Source: Bacillota bacterium
GTDB taxonomy: Bacteria; Bacillota; Clostridia; Lachnospirales; Lachnospiraceae
NCBI GenBank assembly: GCA_023412855.1
Contig: JAEZRJ010000001.1
Coordinates: forward strand, 1-62,867
Direction of reading: 5' to 3'
Length of the DNA: 62,867 nucleotides
Shown: piece after piece, positions 17,653-26,152 of the stretch
How the letters are laid out: the number at the start of each line of letters is the position of its first letter
Numbering within the stretch: position 1 is the first letter of the stretch
Notes under the pieces: model-generated
What the model saw: only the letters and a program-made list of their open reading frames with translations
Told to the model about the DNA's origin: nothing
Databases searched by the model: none
Position numbers and translations under genes: made by a program

Positions 17653-18105
17653 TTAAAGGCCTTTCTGCATACAAATCGACTCCGGCATATCTGCGTACTG
17701 TCCATAGTTATCGATAATATGGAAGCCTTGCCTCTTATATAGCTTCATCGCGCCTTCCAACGGTTTCCCCGTCTCTAAAATAAGTTGGCGATAACCCTTT
17801 TCCCTTGCCAGCGCCTCCAATTCCTCCATGATCTTTCTTCCGCAACCCGCTTGACGATATTCTTCACTAACAAATACCCTCTTTATCTCCGCTATCTCTG
17901 TCATATACTCTTTAAAGCCACCGCAGGCTATTGCCGACTCTCCCCGCAAAAGAAGTACGACATCGTGAATATCCTCTAAGGTATTGTACTGGTCATATTT
18001 CTCGCGCATCTCATTGCCGCCTACAATATCATTCAAATATTTATCCAGCTTGCGGCAAAGTGAAATAAACCTTTCATCCCTGCCATCCGTAATTATGCTT
18101 TTCAT
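17653..18105 (-). CDS. GNAT family N-acetyltransferase
   Basis: A 150-residue acetyltransferase. The acetyl-CoA motif is RVFVSEEYRQAGCGRKIMEEL (about 75-95), followed by GYRQLILETGKPLEGAMKLYKRQGFHII. The YxxxxF.I ending is typical of the family. Its acceptor is unknown. It lies 24 nt downstream of the next acetyltransferase gene on the same strand. Confidence 0.9.
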   Translation of the reverse strand: MKSIITDGRDERFISLCRKLDKYLNDIVGGNEMREKYDQYNTLEDIHDVVLLLRGESAIACGGFKEYMTEIAEIKRVFVSEEYRQAGCGRKIMEELEALAREKGYRQLILETGKPLEGAMKLYKRQGFHIIDNYGQYADMPESICMQKGL

Positions 18106-18129
18106 CTATGTACACTCCGGTAATATTTT

Positions 18130-18600
18130 CTAAAGTATGGTCTCCATACCGATTTTCTGCGGCTTCAGACCGCACTTTTCATAGAATTTCATTGCCGCTT
18201 CATTGCAGCTCCATACATTCAATGTAACGTTATAGCACCCTTTTTCTTTTGCAAGTTCGATGACCGCATCATAAAGGTGCTTTCCCACATGGCGGCCTCT
18301 GATATTTTCATCCACACAAAGGTCATCAATGTACAGCGTTTTTACATCTGTAAGGATATTGCTCCCTATGTGCTGCTGAAATACACAAAAGGCATAACCC
18401 ATAAGATATCCCTCTTCGTCGGCCGCCACAAATATTGGCTTCCCTTCATCGAGAATAATCTCTTTAATCTCCTCGTCCGTATATTTCCTGCTGTTGCCCT
18501 TGAATAAATCAGGACGTCCTTGGTGATGCACCGCAGCTACCTGCAAAAGAAGTCTTTTAATCCCCTCCACATCTTTTTCCTGTGCTCTTCTTATTGTCAT
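18130..18600 (-). CDS. GNAT family N-acetyltransferase
   Basis: A 156-residue acetyltransferase opening MTIRRAQEKDVEGIKRLL, with the cofactor motif DLCVDENIRGRHVGKHLYDAVI (about 92-113) and the ending NEAAMKFYEKCGLKPQKIGME. Its ATG follows a GGAGGAG site. It lies 44 nt inside the end of the upstream gene, so the two are translationally coupled. Confidence 0.92.
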   Translation of the reverse strand: MTIRRAQEKDVEGIKRLLLQVAAVHHQGRPDLFKGNSRKYTDEEIKEIILDEGKPIFVAADEEGYLMGYAFCVFQQHIGSNILTDVKTLYIDDLCVDENIRGRHVGKHLYDAVIELAKEKGCYNVTLNVWSCNEAAMKFYEKCGLKPQKIGMETIL

Positions 18601-19396
18601 CGGTCTCCTCCACTCCCCTTAGTAATACTGCCGAAAAATCCATCAGCCTCTTTTCAATTCCTCTTTCCCTGAACAGTGGCTCAACAAACAACATTTTTGT
18701 ATCTGCACAATACATTCCCACAGCTCTCGTCGCACACTTTCCCACAAAGAAATAAAGCTCGCCCCGTTCTATTTTATTTATGAGCTCATCCTGCTCATCA
18801 TCACTTAAAAAATCTGCCTCTTTTTCAGCCAGGTACCCATTATGCAGCTTTAGAATCTGCCAATAATCCTCTTCTTTTAAATCCTCACAGAAAATCTCTT
18901 CCGAACCTTTCTGCATTAAAATATATAAAATGCTTCCATCTTCGTCATATCCGTTGTATTCAAAGCCCAAGGATATCCAAAATCGCCGGTTTTCCTCATT
19001 GGATAAATTCAGCTCATAATATTTCGCACCATGTGCTTCCTTCTGGAGCTGCTTAAAACAGGCTTTTCCATATCCCATTCCCCTATACTCCGGGTAAATG
19101 CAAAAATCTAAGATAAAGCACTTTCCATCTTCTGAAGCATATACGCAATAGGAACAAAAACCGATTTGAACTTCTCCTTTATTAAAAAATATCATATGCG
19201 CCCGATCAATTTCCCTATCACATAAGGCAATCAGCCCACTCCTATATTTTTCTGAAAGAAAATACGCCTTATCCTCCTGCGTAATCGGACTGCCAATCGA
19301 TTCATTAGGGAAAATATCTCTTATTAGATATTCTTCATGCTTCTTCCAATAAGCATCCCTGCATGCCTCTTCTATTGTGACCTCATGCAATTTCAA
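18557..19396 (-). CDS. Two-domain GNAT acetyltransferase, second domain truncated
   Basis: A 279-residue protein. Domain one (about 1-165) has a complete cofactor motif, FCIYPEYRGMGYGKACFKQL, and the ending NRRFWISLGFEYNGYDEDGS. A second GNAT-like domain starts at about 170 (EDLKEEDYWQILKLHNGYL) and reaches its cofactor motif LFVEPLFRERGIEKRLMDF, but then ends within 20 residues, lacking the usual C-terminal strands. Those last codons overlap the start of the next gene. It starts by a 4-nt overlap with the PilZ gene stop. Confidence 0.82.
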   Translation of the reverse strand: MKLHEVTIEEACRDAYWKKHEEYLIRDIFPNESIGSPITQEDKAYFLSEKYRSGLIALCDREIDRAHMIFFNKGEVQIGFCSYCVYASEDGKCFILDFCIYPEYRGMGYGKACFKQLQKEAHGAKYYELNLSNEENRRFWISLGFEYNGYDEDGSILYILMQKGSEEIFCEDLKEEDYWQILKLHNGYLAEKEADFLSDDEQDELINKIERGELYFFVGKCATRAVGMYCADTKMLFVEPLFRERGIEKRLMDFSAVLLRGVEETDDNKKSTGKRCGGD

Positions 19397-19773
19397 TCCT
19401 TATCCTCCGGATTACTTTCCGATTCGTTTTTCATCCTCTCCTGCACGGAAGTTACCAAATCATAAACATCGATTCTATGACTTTCCATTTCCGGCATTCC
19501 AATGAACAAGCCACCATAATTTATACTATCGCCGCTTCGTTCCATACGAACTACTTCAATAAAAGTATGAATGACCTCCTTCATCCATATTCTCAGAAAG
19601 CCTTCATAAACTGCCCCTATCTCCAGTTCTTCCGCACATTGGAATCCTACACCGGACTTGGATACATTTATCACGTCAATTTTGATTTCCTTATCGCCGC
19701 CGTCTTTATCCAGACGCTTCATAATCAGCGTGGATTCCAGTTCCATTCTTCGGTCTTTTCTCTTTTCACTCAT
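19393..19773 (-). CDS. PilZ domain-containing protein (putative c-di-GMP receptor)
   Basis: A 126-residue protein. An N-terminal Arg-rich patch (EKRKDRR, about 3-9) fits the RxxxR motif. It is followed by DVINVSKSGVGFQC (about 34-47), the D/NxSxxG motif that completes c-di-GMP binding. No other domain is attached. It overlaps the following acetyltransferase gene by 4 nt (ATGA). c-di-GMP binding is inferred from the motif pair. An HD-GYP protein is encoded at 6034-7293, so the cell probably uses such dinucleotides. Confidence 0.82.
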   Translation of the reverse strand: MSEKRKDRRMELESTLIMKRLDKDGGDKEIKIDVINVSKSGVGFQCAEELEIGAVYEGFLRIWMKEVIHTFIEVVRMERSGDSINYGGLFIGMPEMESHRIDVYDLVTSVQERMKNESESNPEDKD

Positions 19774-19976
19774 CTTTACTCCCTCTTCTTTGTTTCTATG
19801 CTATACTCATATTCTGATTTTATATCAAGAAATGGGGGATTACAAGACTTTCTATTCGGATATCTGCCTTCTTGCCCTTATTATTTCTTTGACATCACTT
19901 TTCATGTTACCATTCCCATTGCTAATGTTAACTATCATAGAATAATCGATTAGATTTTGTGATAATTTTTGCTATA

Positions 19977-20238
19977 TTTTTATGAGAAGGAGATCGCATA
20001 AGGCAGATAACAAATTATTATTAACACATTCAGAACTGATGGATAAAAAACAGACGTAAATTACCGCAGAATGAAACCCAATTAGAAAATCAAAGCTGAT
20101 TTACTGAAAATAATGAAGCTACATGACTCAACACTCGTTGTACTTATATCTGTAACAGCTTACAACAACTATGGCAACTATGATAACTGCAAGGGCAGTG
20201 CAGTGCTTTTCACAGACGGAGTATCAAATAGCCTATAA
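19977..20238 (+). pseudogene. Possible decayed small gene(s) on the plus strand
   Basis: In the 533-nt gap between the PilZ and SDR genes, a 25-codon frame begins at the ATG at 19981, with no ribosome site upstream. A second frame holds KTDVNYRRMKPN, then a TAG, then an open run from 20086 to 20238 (internal ATG at 20113) ending in GNYDNCKGSAVLFTDG. The stop is followed at once by a hairpin with a T-run, as for a genuine transcript end. I do not recognise the product. It may be a frameshifted relic or chance. Confidence 0.3.
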
Positions 20239-20271
20239 CCTTTTCTTATACTGTTGAAAAAGTTATAGGCT
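20230..20271. terminator. Terminator hairpin
   Basis: AGCCTATAAC / GTTATAGGCT stem extended by CTTTTTC / GAAAAAG with one bulge, followed on the plus strand by TATTATTTTT. It could end the relic on the plus strand and also lies 35 nt after the SDR stop on the minus strand. Confidence 0.7.
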
Positions 20272-20306
20272 TATTATTTTTACGCTTACTTCATTCCTTG
20301 CACTCA

Positions 20307-21158
20307 TTATTCCGTTTCCTTCATGTCCTTCAAAGCTTCCTTCAAGCCCTCCGCCGTACTCAGAAAATCAATTCCGCAGTTTTGTATCTTGCTTATATCC
20401 ATCCGAAGATTTCTGGGATTATCCGCAAACGACTTTCTCTCTTCCTCTACCTTTGCTGCCGAAATATTTCTCAGCCTTAAAATATGCCTTACCACGTCAC
20501 AGGTGCAAAGGTCATTTTCACTTCCAAAATTATAGATTCCGTGAGAAAGGTTAAATGCCTTTTCCACATTATAGGCAACCTCCCATACATTGGTAATGCT
20601 TCTGAAATCAAATACCGGATATTTGATTTCCGCCCCCTCCTGTACCGCTTTCAGAACACTGGTCACCAAGTTGCTATGCTCTGCACCTATCCTCATTTCC
20701 TTATCATACATCCAGCTAAGCCGCAAGATTACACTATCTTCATTTAGCTCCAGGCATTTTCTCTCTGCCTCAAGCTTCTGCTTACCGTAGACGTGGGGCG
20801 GACACAAATTTTCTTCTTCTGAATGCGGGCTAGTTCCTGCATGTCCTAAATAAACCTGATCCGAACTGCAAAAAATCAATTTTACACCATATTTCCCGCA
20901 TATCTTAGCAATGTTTTCCGTTCCCAGTACGTTTACCTTATATGACAGCTCAGGTTCCTTTTCACAAGCTCCTATATCAGACACTGCTCCGCAATGGATC
21001 ATTATATCCGGGCAAAGCTCTCTTACTCTATCCTCAACCTCATTACAGTCCGTAAAATCCATCTGCCCGCGTGTCAGTCCCATAACCTCATGTTTTTTTA
21101 ATGCTATACACAACCTCGATGCCAAGAAACCATTAGCGCCGGTTAACAATATCCTCAT
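20307..21158 (-). CDS. NAD(P)-dependent SDR, dTDP-4-dehydrorhamnose reductase (RmlD)-like
   Basis: A 283-residue extended-SDR protein. The Rossmann motif is LLTGANGFLASRL (about 4-16), and IMIHCGAVSDIGACEK, FCSSDQVYLG and the catalytic VYGKQKLEAE (Tyr-x3-Lys) follow the RmlD pattern. The probable role is reduction or epimerisation of a nucleotide sugar for surface glycans, supported by the glycosyltransferase genes upstream. No other rml genes are present in the window, so the sugar is unknown. Confidence 0.85.
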   Translation of the reverse strand: MRILLTGANGFLASRLCIALKKHEVMGLTRGQMDFTDCNEVEDRVRELCPDIMIHCGAVSDIGACEKEPELSYKVNVLGTENIAKICGKYGVKLIFCSSDQVYLGHAGTSPHSEEENLCPPHVYGKQKLEAERKCLELNEDSVILRLSWMYDKEMRIGAEHSNLVTSVLKAVQEGAEIKYPVFDFRSITNVWEVAYNVEKAFNLSHGIYNFGSENDLCTCDVVRHILRLRNISAAKVEEERKSFADNPRNLRMDISKIQNCGIDFLSTAEGLKEALKDMKETE

Positions 21159-21161
21159 TTT

Positions 21162-21524
21162 CTATCCTTCTTTCACATTCACAGAAAAGCTTCTTAAATA
21201 CACCGTATTTCCATCGGGATCGAAAAAGCTCATATTTTTGGCTCCCCAAGGGCGAGTTGCCGGTTTATCTATTATCTTAACACCTTTTTTCAGTAGTCTG
21301 TCATATTCCTTATCCACGTTATCTACCGTAAACGCGATACAAATATTCTGGTTTTGGTCGTTTTTTACTGACCCATCGTTATAAATAGTCAACATCGTTT
21401 CTTCCGCAATGATAGTCTGATGCACGCTGTCGTCGCTTCCGTTTTCAATATCTAATAAAAACTTATAAAAGTCAGCCAGCCTGACCACATCATTTGTTAA
21501 AAATCCTACCTCTCCTAATTTCAT
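21162..21524 (-). CDS. VOC (glyoxalase/bleomycin-resistance fold) protein
   Basis: About 120 residues from the ATG at 21524, which has AGGAGG 5 nt upstream; the longer frame from 21557 is not favoured. The fold is shown by KLGEVGFLTNDVVRLADFYKFLL and the closing KNMSFFDPDGNTVYLRSF with its metal-ligand-like tail. VOC proteins include glyoxalases, isomerases and resistance proteins; the substrate is not predictable. It lies 3 nt upstream of the SDR gene and 33 nt after the GT2 gene. Confidence 0.85.
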   Translation of the reverse strand: MKLGEVGFLTNDVVRLADFYKFLLDIENGSDDSVHQTIIAEETMLTIYNDGSVKNDQNQNICIAFTVDNVDKEYDRLLKKGVKIIDKPATRPWGAKNMSFFDPDGNTVYLRSFSVNVKEG

Positions 21525-21557
21525 ATCCGCCTCCTGCACCCACCTTGCATTCCACAC

Positions 21558-22628
21558 TTATTTATAAACAAATTCTCTTTGAATCACAAAGCTGATAAAA
21601 AATAGAAATACATCCACCGGTATTTTTACGAAAACCTCGTAACCGCCAAATAACGGATACAAAAGATTCACGAGAAGTGCGCTGCATCCCATCTGCACCA
21701 CGGCAAGAAATAAATATTTGCCTGCACTTTTTTTCATGGTACTGCGGCTTTTAAATACCACCTTATAATTAAGCAGATAATTATATACCGCCGACACTAC
21801 TCTTGCCAGTCCCGTCGCCGCTGTAATATATGTCATTCCAATAATATCCTTTTCCCGAAGGAAGTGGCAGAAAATCGTAAATAGAGCCAAGTCCAGCACG
21901 CTGGATGATGCGGAGGAAAATAAAAATTTGCCGAATATGAGATAGATTCTTGCAGAGTCCCGAATCACACGGAAATGGCTCGTCTTATTTTCTTCTATAT
22001 AAATCGTCTGAATCGGAACCTCTTTTACCGGAACCTCGCTGCGTTTTGCTCCCATCAGCATATTCGTCTCATATTCAAAACGTTCACCCGACACATTCAT
22101 CAGCGTTCTGACAAAATACATCGGAATCGCCCTAAGCCCCGTCTGTGTATCCGATATACGGATGCCTGCCAGATAGCGGAACAATTTGCTGGTACACTTA
22201 TTCCCAAAACGTGAACGAAAAGGAACGTTTTCTCCGTTGAAATCGCGGCATCCGAGAATCAGCGCTTTCGGTTGCTCCCATAGAGCTTTCATCAACTTAA
22301 TAATACATTCCGGGCTATGCTGTCCGTCCGAATCTGCCGTCACACAGCCGGGCATGTTCTCATATGCCTGGAGACAATAGTTAAATGCTGTCTTTAACGC
22401 CCTTCCTTTTCCAAGATTCACCGCATGCCTAAGTACTATACAGCCATATGTCTCCTGAGCTTTTTCAAAAAAATGACTGTACAGCTTTCCACTCCCATCA
22501 TCCACCACCACAATATTTACAATGTACGCTTCCCGCAAATCCTTCAAAAGTCCGATCAGCTTTTCATCAGGCTCATATGCCGGGATAATTACCGGTACTT
22601 CCATATATGTATCACTATTTACACCCAT
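21558..22628 (-). CDS. Glycosyltransferase family 2 fused to a GtrA-like membrane domain
   Basis: About 356 residues. The N-terminal GT2 domain has VIIPAYEPDEKL, VVVDDGSG and TADSDGQHSPE (DxD-like). TQTGLRAIP, typical of polyprenyl-phosphate glycosyltransferases of the DPM1/GtrB type, is also present. From about residue 230 a GtrA-like domain with four membrane segments follows. Such fusions transfer or flip lipid-linked sugars for surface polymers. The ATG at 22628 overlaps the upstream gene by 14 nt. The acceptor polymer is unknown. Confidence 0.9.
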   Translation of the reverse strand: MGVNSDTYMEVPVIIPAYEPDEKLIGLLKDLREAYIVNIVVVDDGSGKLYSHFFEKAQETYGCIVLRHAVNLGKGRALKTAFNYCLQAYENMPGCVTADSDGQHSPECIIKLMKALWEQPKALILGCRDFNGENVPFRSRFGNKCTSKLFRYLAGIRISDTQTGLRAIPMYFVRTLMNVSGERFEYETNMLMGAKRSEVPVKEVPIQTIYIEENKTSHFRVIRDSARIYLIFGKFLFSSASSSVLDLALFTIFCHFLREKDIIGMTYITAATGLARVVSAVYNYLLNYKVVFKSRSTMKKSAGKYLFLAVVQMGCSALLVNLLYPLFGGYEVFVKIPVDVFLFFISFVIQREFVYK

Positions 22629-24570
22629 CAAACGTCTGCTCCTTAACGGACAGCCTCATGGCTCCGTCAATAAAATCTACTTTATAAAGGGTATTATAAC
22701 AAAATACCCCTCCCTCTGCCATACCGTCGAAAATATGTCCGGCCGCTTCCCCCGTATCGTCTGCGTATAAATACGTCGCATGGGACTGCACCACCGCCTT
22801 TACTACATCTTCACTTCCCATATCCGAGGGGAAAAGGGTTCCATACATCATGGATACCGGAGATGCCTCGAAGCTGACATATGTATTTTGAACCCAACTG
22901 GCGTTCTTCCCATCTCTCAGGTACAAGATTCTTACACCGGCCTCCCCTTCCGCCACATTAGCCATGTCCTCCTCCCTGAGCAATTGAAGAAACTGCTTCG
23001 CCGGTCCCTTTAGAATATCTTCTCTTTCCAATGCGACCGCTTCCGTACCCTTTCGATAACCTACCAGTCCTTCATAAGCCATCTTATGATCCGCACAAAT
23101 AAAAACTATCACAAAACACAGCAGATAAGGCGCATATTTCTTATAAAATCCTGCGCTTTCGCCCTCATGCTTTCGATCTGACTTATTGAGCCACAGAAAT
23201 CCAAGAAAATACAGTCCTCCAATCGTAAACGGTGCCCCGTACCTTTCTATGGAAGATACCATTCCAAACGGCTCCAAATACTGTTCCTCTATAGCAAAAA
23301 TGGTCAAATGGCTTACTAAATTAAAGGAATAGAAAATTATGCCGCTTACTGCAAAAAATACTGCCATAAATAAAGCATATACCTTACCCAATACATTCCT
23401 TTTATACATAATAACAATCATAAGACAAATGATAATATATAAGATAAGCGGAGATAAATCCAGCCCCCACGTTTTCCACCTATGCAGCGGCCAGATACAA
23501 AAAGCTTCAAAAAAGGTTTTTATCAGCTCTCCCGAATAATCCGGCAGATGTACTCCCTCCGTGGCCATGGTCACCGCTGTGCCCGTAAGCTTCGCCACCC
23601 TGCGCATTCGAAGACAAAAAAGGAGCCAGCCGGATTCGGTCAATATAGGGAGCAAAATAGTCATTCCAATAGCAAACCATTCTTTTTTTATATTACAGCA
23701 TACAATCCGATTCTCTTTTTTCCATACGAGCAGGCGATACGCACAGAAATATACGATTCCAAAAGCTGCCCAGATAAAACCTACATTTTTAAGAAGCACC
23801 AATATCATCAGATATAAAGCAAGCCTTCCATAATAGAACGCTGCGCCGTGTCCTTCTTCATCCACCACCGAAGCGAGAAATGCTCCATATACGATGCCCA
23901 TGGACAAATCTGCACAGCTCCCTGTCAGATAAAATTGCTCCGCCACATTGGGAAATATCCAAAGGAGAATTGGCATCATCACAAGGACCGCTATATTCCG
24001 TCCAGGCAGTCTCCGCATAAGCGGCATCAAAAATGTCAGATTCATTGCATAATAACCGGCGAACATAAGCCCCTCTTTAAATGTATCCGGTGACAAATGC
24101 AAAAACCACCATTTCATCATTTGCGTGCCTGGGGGATAATCCCCGAACTCCGCAGCAACATTTCCATACTTACCGGCAAAGCCATCCATATAAAATAGAG
24201 CTTTCACATCCGTTGCCCAGAAATTATAGTCATCCCACCAAGTAACAAGTTTCCCCGACACACATATCGAAACAGCCGCAATCGTAATAATTGCAACAAT
24301 ACAGCCCGTATGCAAAAGCTCATCCTTACAGAAAAGCAATATTTCTTTTTTACGGTCCTTTGTCTGACTAAGAAAATGAATCGCCACAAGCAAAAGTATC
24401 GCACCATCGATCATGTCAATAAATGACATATGCCGTAAAAAAGCTAAACCGTATAACAAAAGCACCAGCAGGCTTACCGCCGCCGGCATAACATCCACTA
24501 TTTTCTCTTTAAAATAGTACGCCAAATACAGAATAACAATCCACAACGCTAATATATGAACGACCGCCAT
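22615..24570 (-). CDS. Large polytopic membrane protein, glycosyltransferase-like (unassigned)
   Basis: About 650 residues with roughly a dozen hydrophobic segments. After the early segments an extracytoplasmic stretch holds SGKLVTWWDDYNFWATDVKAL and FGDYPPGTQMMKWWFL, a layout like GT-C enzymes with acidic residues in the first outer loop. A soluble C-terminal domain follows. Its overlap with the GT2-GtrA gene suggests it uses the lipid-linked sugar that protein makes; this is inference. The best start is the ATG at 24570 (AGGGGAG, 9 nt); in-frame upstream starts at 24597 and 24636 exist, the last within a dispersed repeat. Confidence 0.7.
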   Translation of the reverse strand: MAVVHILALWIVILYLAYYFKEKIVDVMPAAVSLLVLLLYGLAFLRHMSFIDMIDGAILLLVAIHFLSQTKDRKKEILLFCKDELLHTGCIVAIITIAAVSICVSGKLVTWWDDYNFWATDVKALFYMDGFAGKYGNVAAEFGDYPPGTQMMKWWFLHLSPDTFKEGLMFAGYYAMNLTFLMPLMRRLPGRNIAVLVMMPILLWIFPNVAEQFYLTGSCADLSMGIVYGAFLASVVDEEGHGAAFYYGRLALYLMILVLLKNVGFIWAAFGIVYFCAYRLLVWKKENRIVCCNIKKEWFAIGMTILLPILTESGWLLFCLRMRRVAKLTGTAVTMATEGVHLPDYSGELIKTFFEAFCIWPLHRWKTWGLDLSPLILYIIICLMIVIMYKRNVLGKVYALFMAVFFAVSGIIFYSFNLVSHLTIFAIEEQYLEPFGMVSSIERYGAPFTIGGLYFLGFLWLNKSDRKHEGESAGFYKKYAPYLLCFVIVFICADHKMAYEGLVGYRKGTEAVALEREDILKGPAKQFLQLLREEDMANVAEGEAGVRILYLRDGKNASWVQNTYVSFEASPVSMMYGTLFPSDMGSEDVVKAVVQSHATYLYADDTGEAAGHIFDGMAEGGVFCYNTLYKVDFIDGAMRLSVKEQTFDGCK

Positions 24571-24630
24571 CCACACTTTCTCCCCTATAAAAAACATCGA
24601 GCAACAACCCTCATAACCTGCCTTATATCC

Positions 24631-24674
24631 AAGCACAAAAGTGTGCTTCTCTCATTTTCCTATTGCACAAAAAA
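24631..24674 (+). repeat. Short dispersed repeat, short form (family II)
   Basis: AAGCACAAAAGTGTGCTTC followed by TTTTCCTATTGCACAAAAAA, matching 8904-8953 and the ends of the units at 15991-16228. Again it abuts a terminator hairpin. Confidence 0.5.
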
Positions 24675-24699
24675 CGCGTGGTTATTTGCCACGCTTTTT
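24669..24699. terminator. Terminator-like hairpin
   Basis: GCGTGG / CCACGC stem with A-rich 5' and T-rich 3' flanks on both strands. It lies between the membrane-protein gene and the acetyltransferase remnant. The rest of the 24700-24916 gap is AT-rich, without a recognisable gene. Confidence 0.6.
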
Positions 24700-24916
24700 C
24701 TAATTACATTTATGAATCATCTTAATCTTGAAAATCAAATTCAATCAGATTATATGCGTTTTCTCATTTATCGGATTATTGCGAAATTATTGTACCATAA
24801 TTTTACAAACTTGTACAATAGTTTACTTTCATGGGGGAAATCTTAAAAGCAGAGATGTTCTCTTTACACTTTATTTAATAATTCCATAACCGAAAGAATA
24901 GACTTTAGGATAATTT

Positions 24917-25375
24917 TCAAAGTAATAGCTCCATCGGCGTATATACAATTCCCTTATACTCAGTTTGCGTACCTATATCCACAAAACCTATATGATGATA
25001 AAATGGAACAGCATATGGCGAGGCCTTTAATGTTATACTCTTTATGCCCTTGTTATGCAGTTTTTCAATAATTGCATAAAATAACGCTTTCCCAATCCCC
25101 ATCCTATGATAGTTTCCATCTATGAACACGCACGATACTGTGTTTTTTTCAGATAAGGACAACACGCCTACCAGTTTATCTTCTATAAATGCCCCATACA
25201 TGATTTCTTTTCTGCTTGCAAATTTTTCTCTAAACCACTCTCCTTGAACAAATTCCTCATAAAAAACATCTATTCCCCCCTGCATATAATCAGGGGCAAC
25301 AAATTCTTGAAATACTTCCCAAATCAGTTGGAAGCCTTCCTCTATTTCTGATAGTTTTAATTCTCTAACTCTATT
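24917..25375 (-). pseudogene. GNAT acetyltransferase without a usable start codon
   Basis: The cofactor motif VFIDGNYHRMGIGKALFYAII and the FYHHIGFVDIG ending mark an acetyltransferase. The family-like N terminus, reading RVRELKLSEIEEGFQLIWEV from about 25370, is open and in frame, but no ATG, GTG or TTG lies between the upstream TAA (25376-25378) and an internal ATG at 25285. That ATG has no ribosome site and would remove the first helix. Either the start was lost by mutation or a rare start codon is used. The 3' end looks intact. Confidence 0.6.
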
Positions 25376-25442
25376 TTATCTCTATCTAGCATAATTGTTT
25401 TTATTCCTTTTGTAATCTAATGCATCCAACAATTAATTCTCT

Positions 25443-25928
25443 TTATAAAACTATTTCATATCCAAGATAGTCGCCAGAAAAAGCTGTTGCACCATCATTT
25501 TTTCTTGTCTGATATAACTTAAATCCCATGCTCTCATAATTCCGTGGAGCTACCAGATTACTATTGGTTTCCACAATTATTTTCTTAAGTCCATCATACG
25601 TTTTGATTCTGTCGATAGCTTCTTTAAGCTGGCTTTTTCCGTAACCATTTCCTTTATGTTCAGTTGCAATGCAGTTATGTCCAATTGCCACATATTCAGG
25701 CATATTTCTCGGATCCCATGAAATGTGCCCAATAGGATTACCATTAAGAGTTGTAATGAAACCATATTTATCAGCAATTTCTAAATTATCGAAAAAGAAA
25801 TCATCAAATTCTTTCCAGTCACTCCCCCAGCACTTATAGCATCTTTCATCAAAAGAATATGCATCCGCCAACAACCGATATAATATTCCTTTATCAAAAT
25901 CGCTTATTTTTCTATATGCAAGCGCCAT
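25443..25928 (-). CDS. GNAT family N-acetyltransferase
   Basis: A 161-residue acetyltransferase opening MALAYRKISDFDKGILYRLL. It has the cofactor region GHNCIATEHKGNGYGKSQLKEAI (about 88-110) and ends SNLVAPRNYESMGFKLYQTR. AGGAGG lies just upstream of the ATG. Its acceptor is unknown. Base composition is more AT-rich than that of the prfA operon next to it. Confidence 0.9.
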   Translation of the reverse strand: MALAYRKISDFDKGILYRLLADAYSFDERCYKCWGSDWKEFDDFFFDNLEIADKYGFITTLNGNPIGHISWDPRNMPEYVAIGHNCIATEHKGNGYGKSQLKEAIDRIKTYDGLKKIIVETNSNLVAPRNYESMGFKLYQTRKNDGATAFSGDYLGYEIVL

Positions 25929-26152
25929 TCCATTCCTCCTGAAAATTTAAATCTGCATAGAGCATACCATACTATTAATCTCATAACAACTTTTCATTAG
26001 CAGCTTGTCATTAACAGTATCACAGCCTCCGCCAAAAAATCTCACGCACCAGTTCAATATAAAAAGTGTCCCACATCAATCGCTTAAAATCAATGTAAGA
26101 CACCCATTTACTCATCTTAATATCTATTTTCCTAACTTAATGATTTTCGGCC

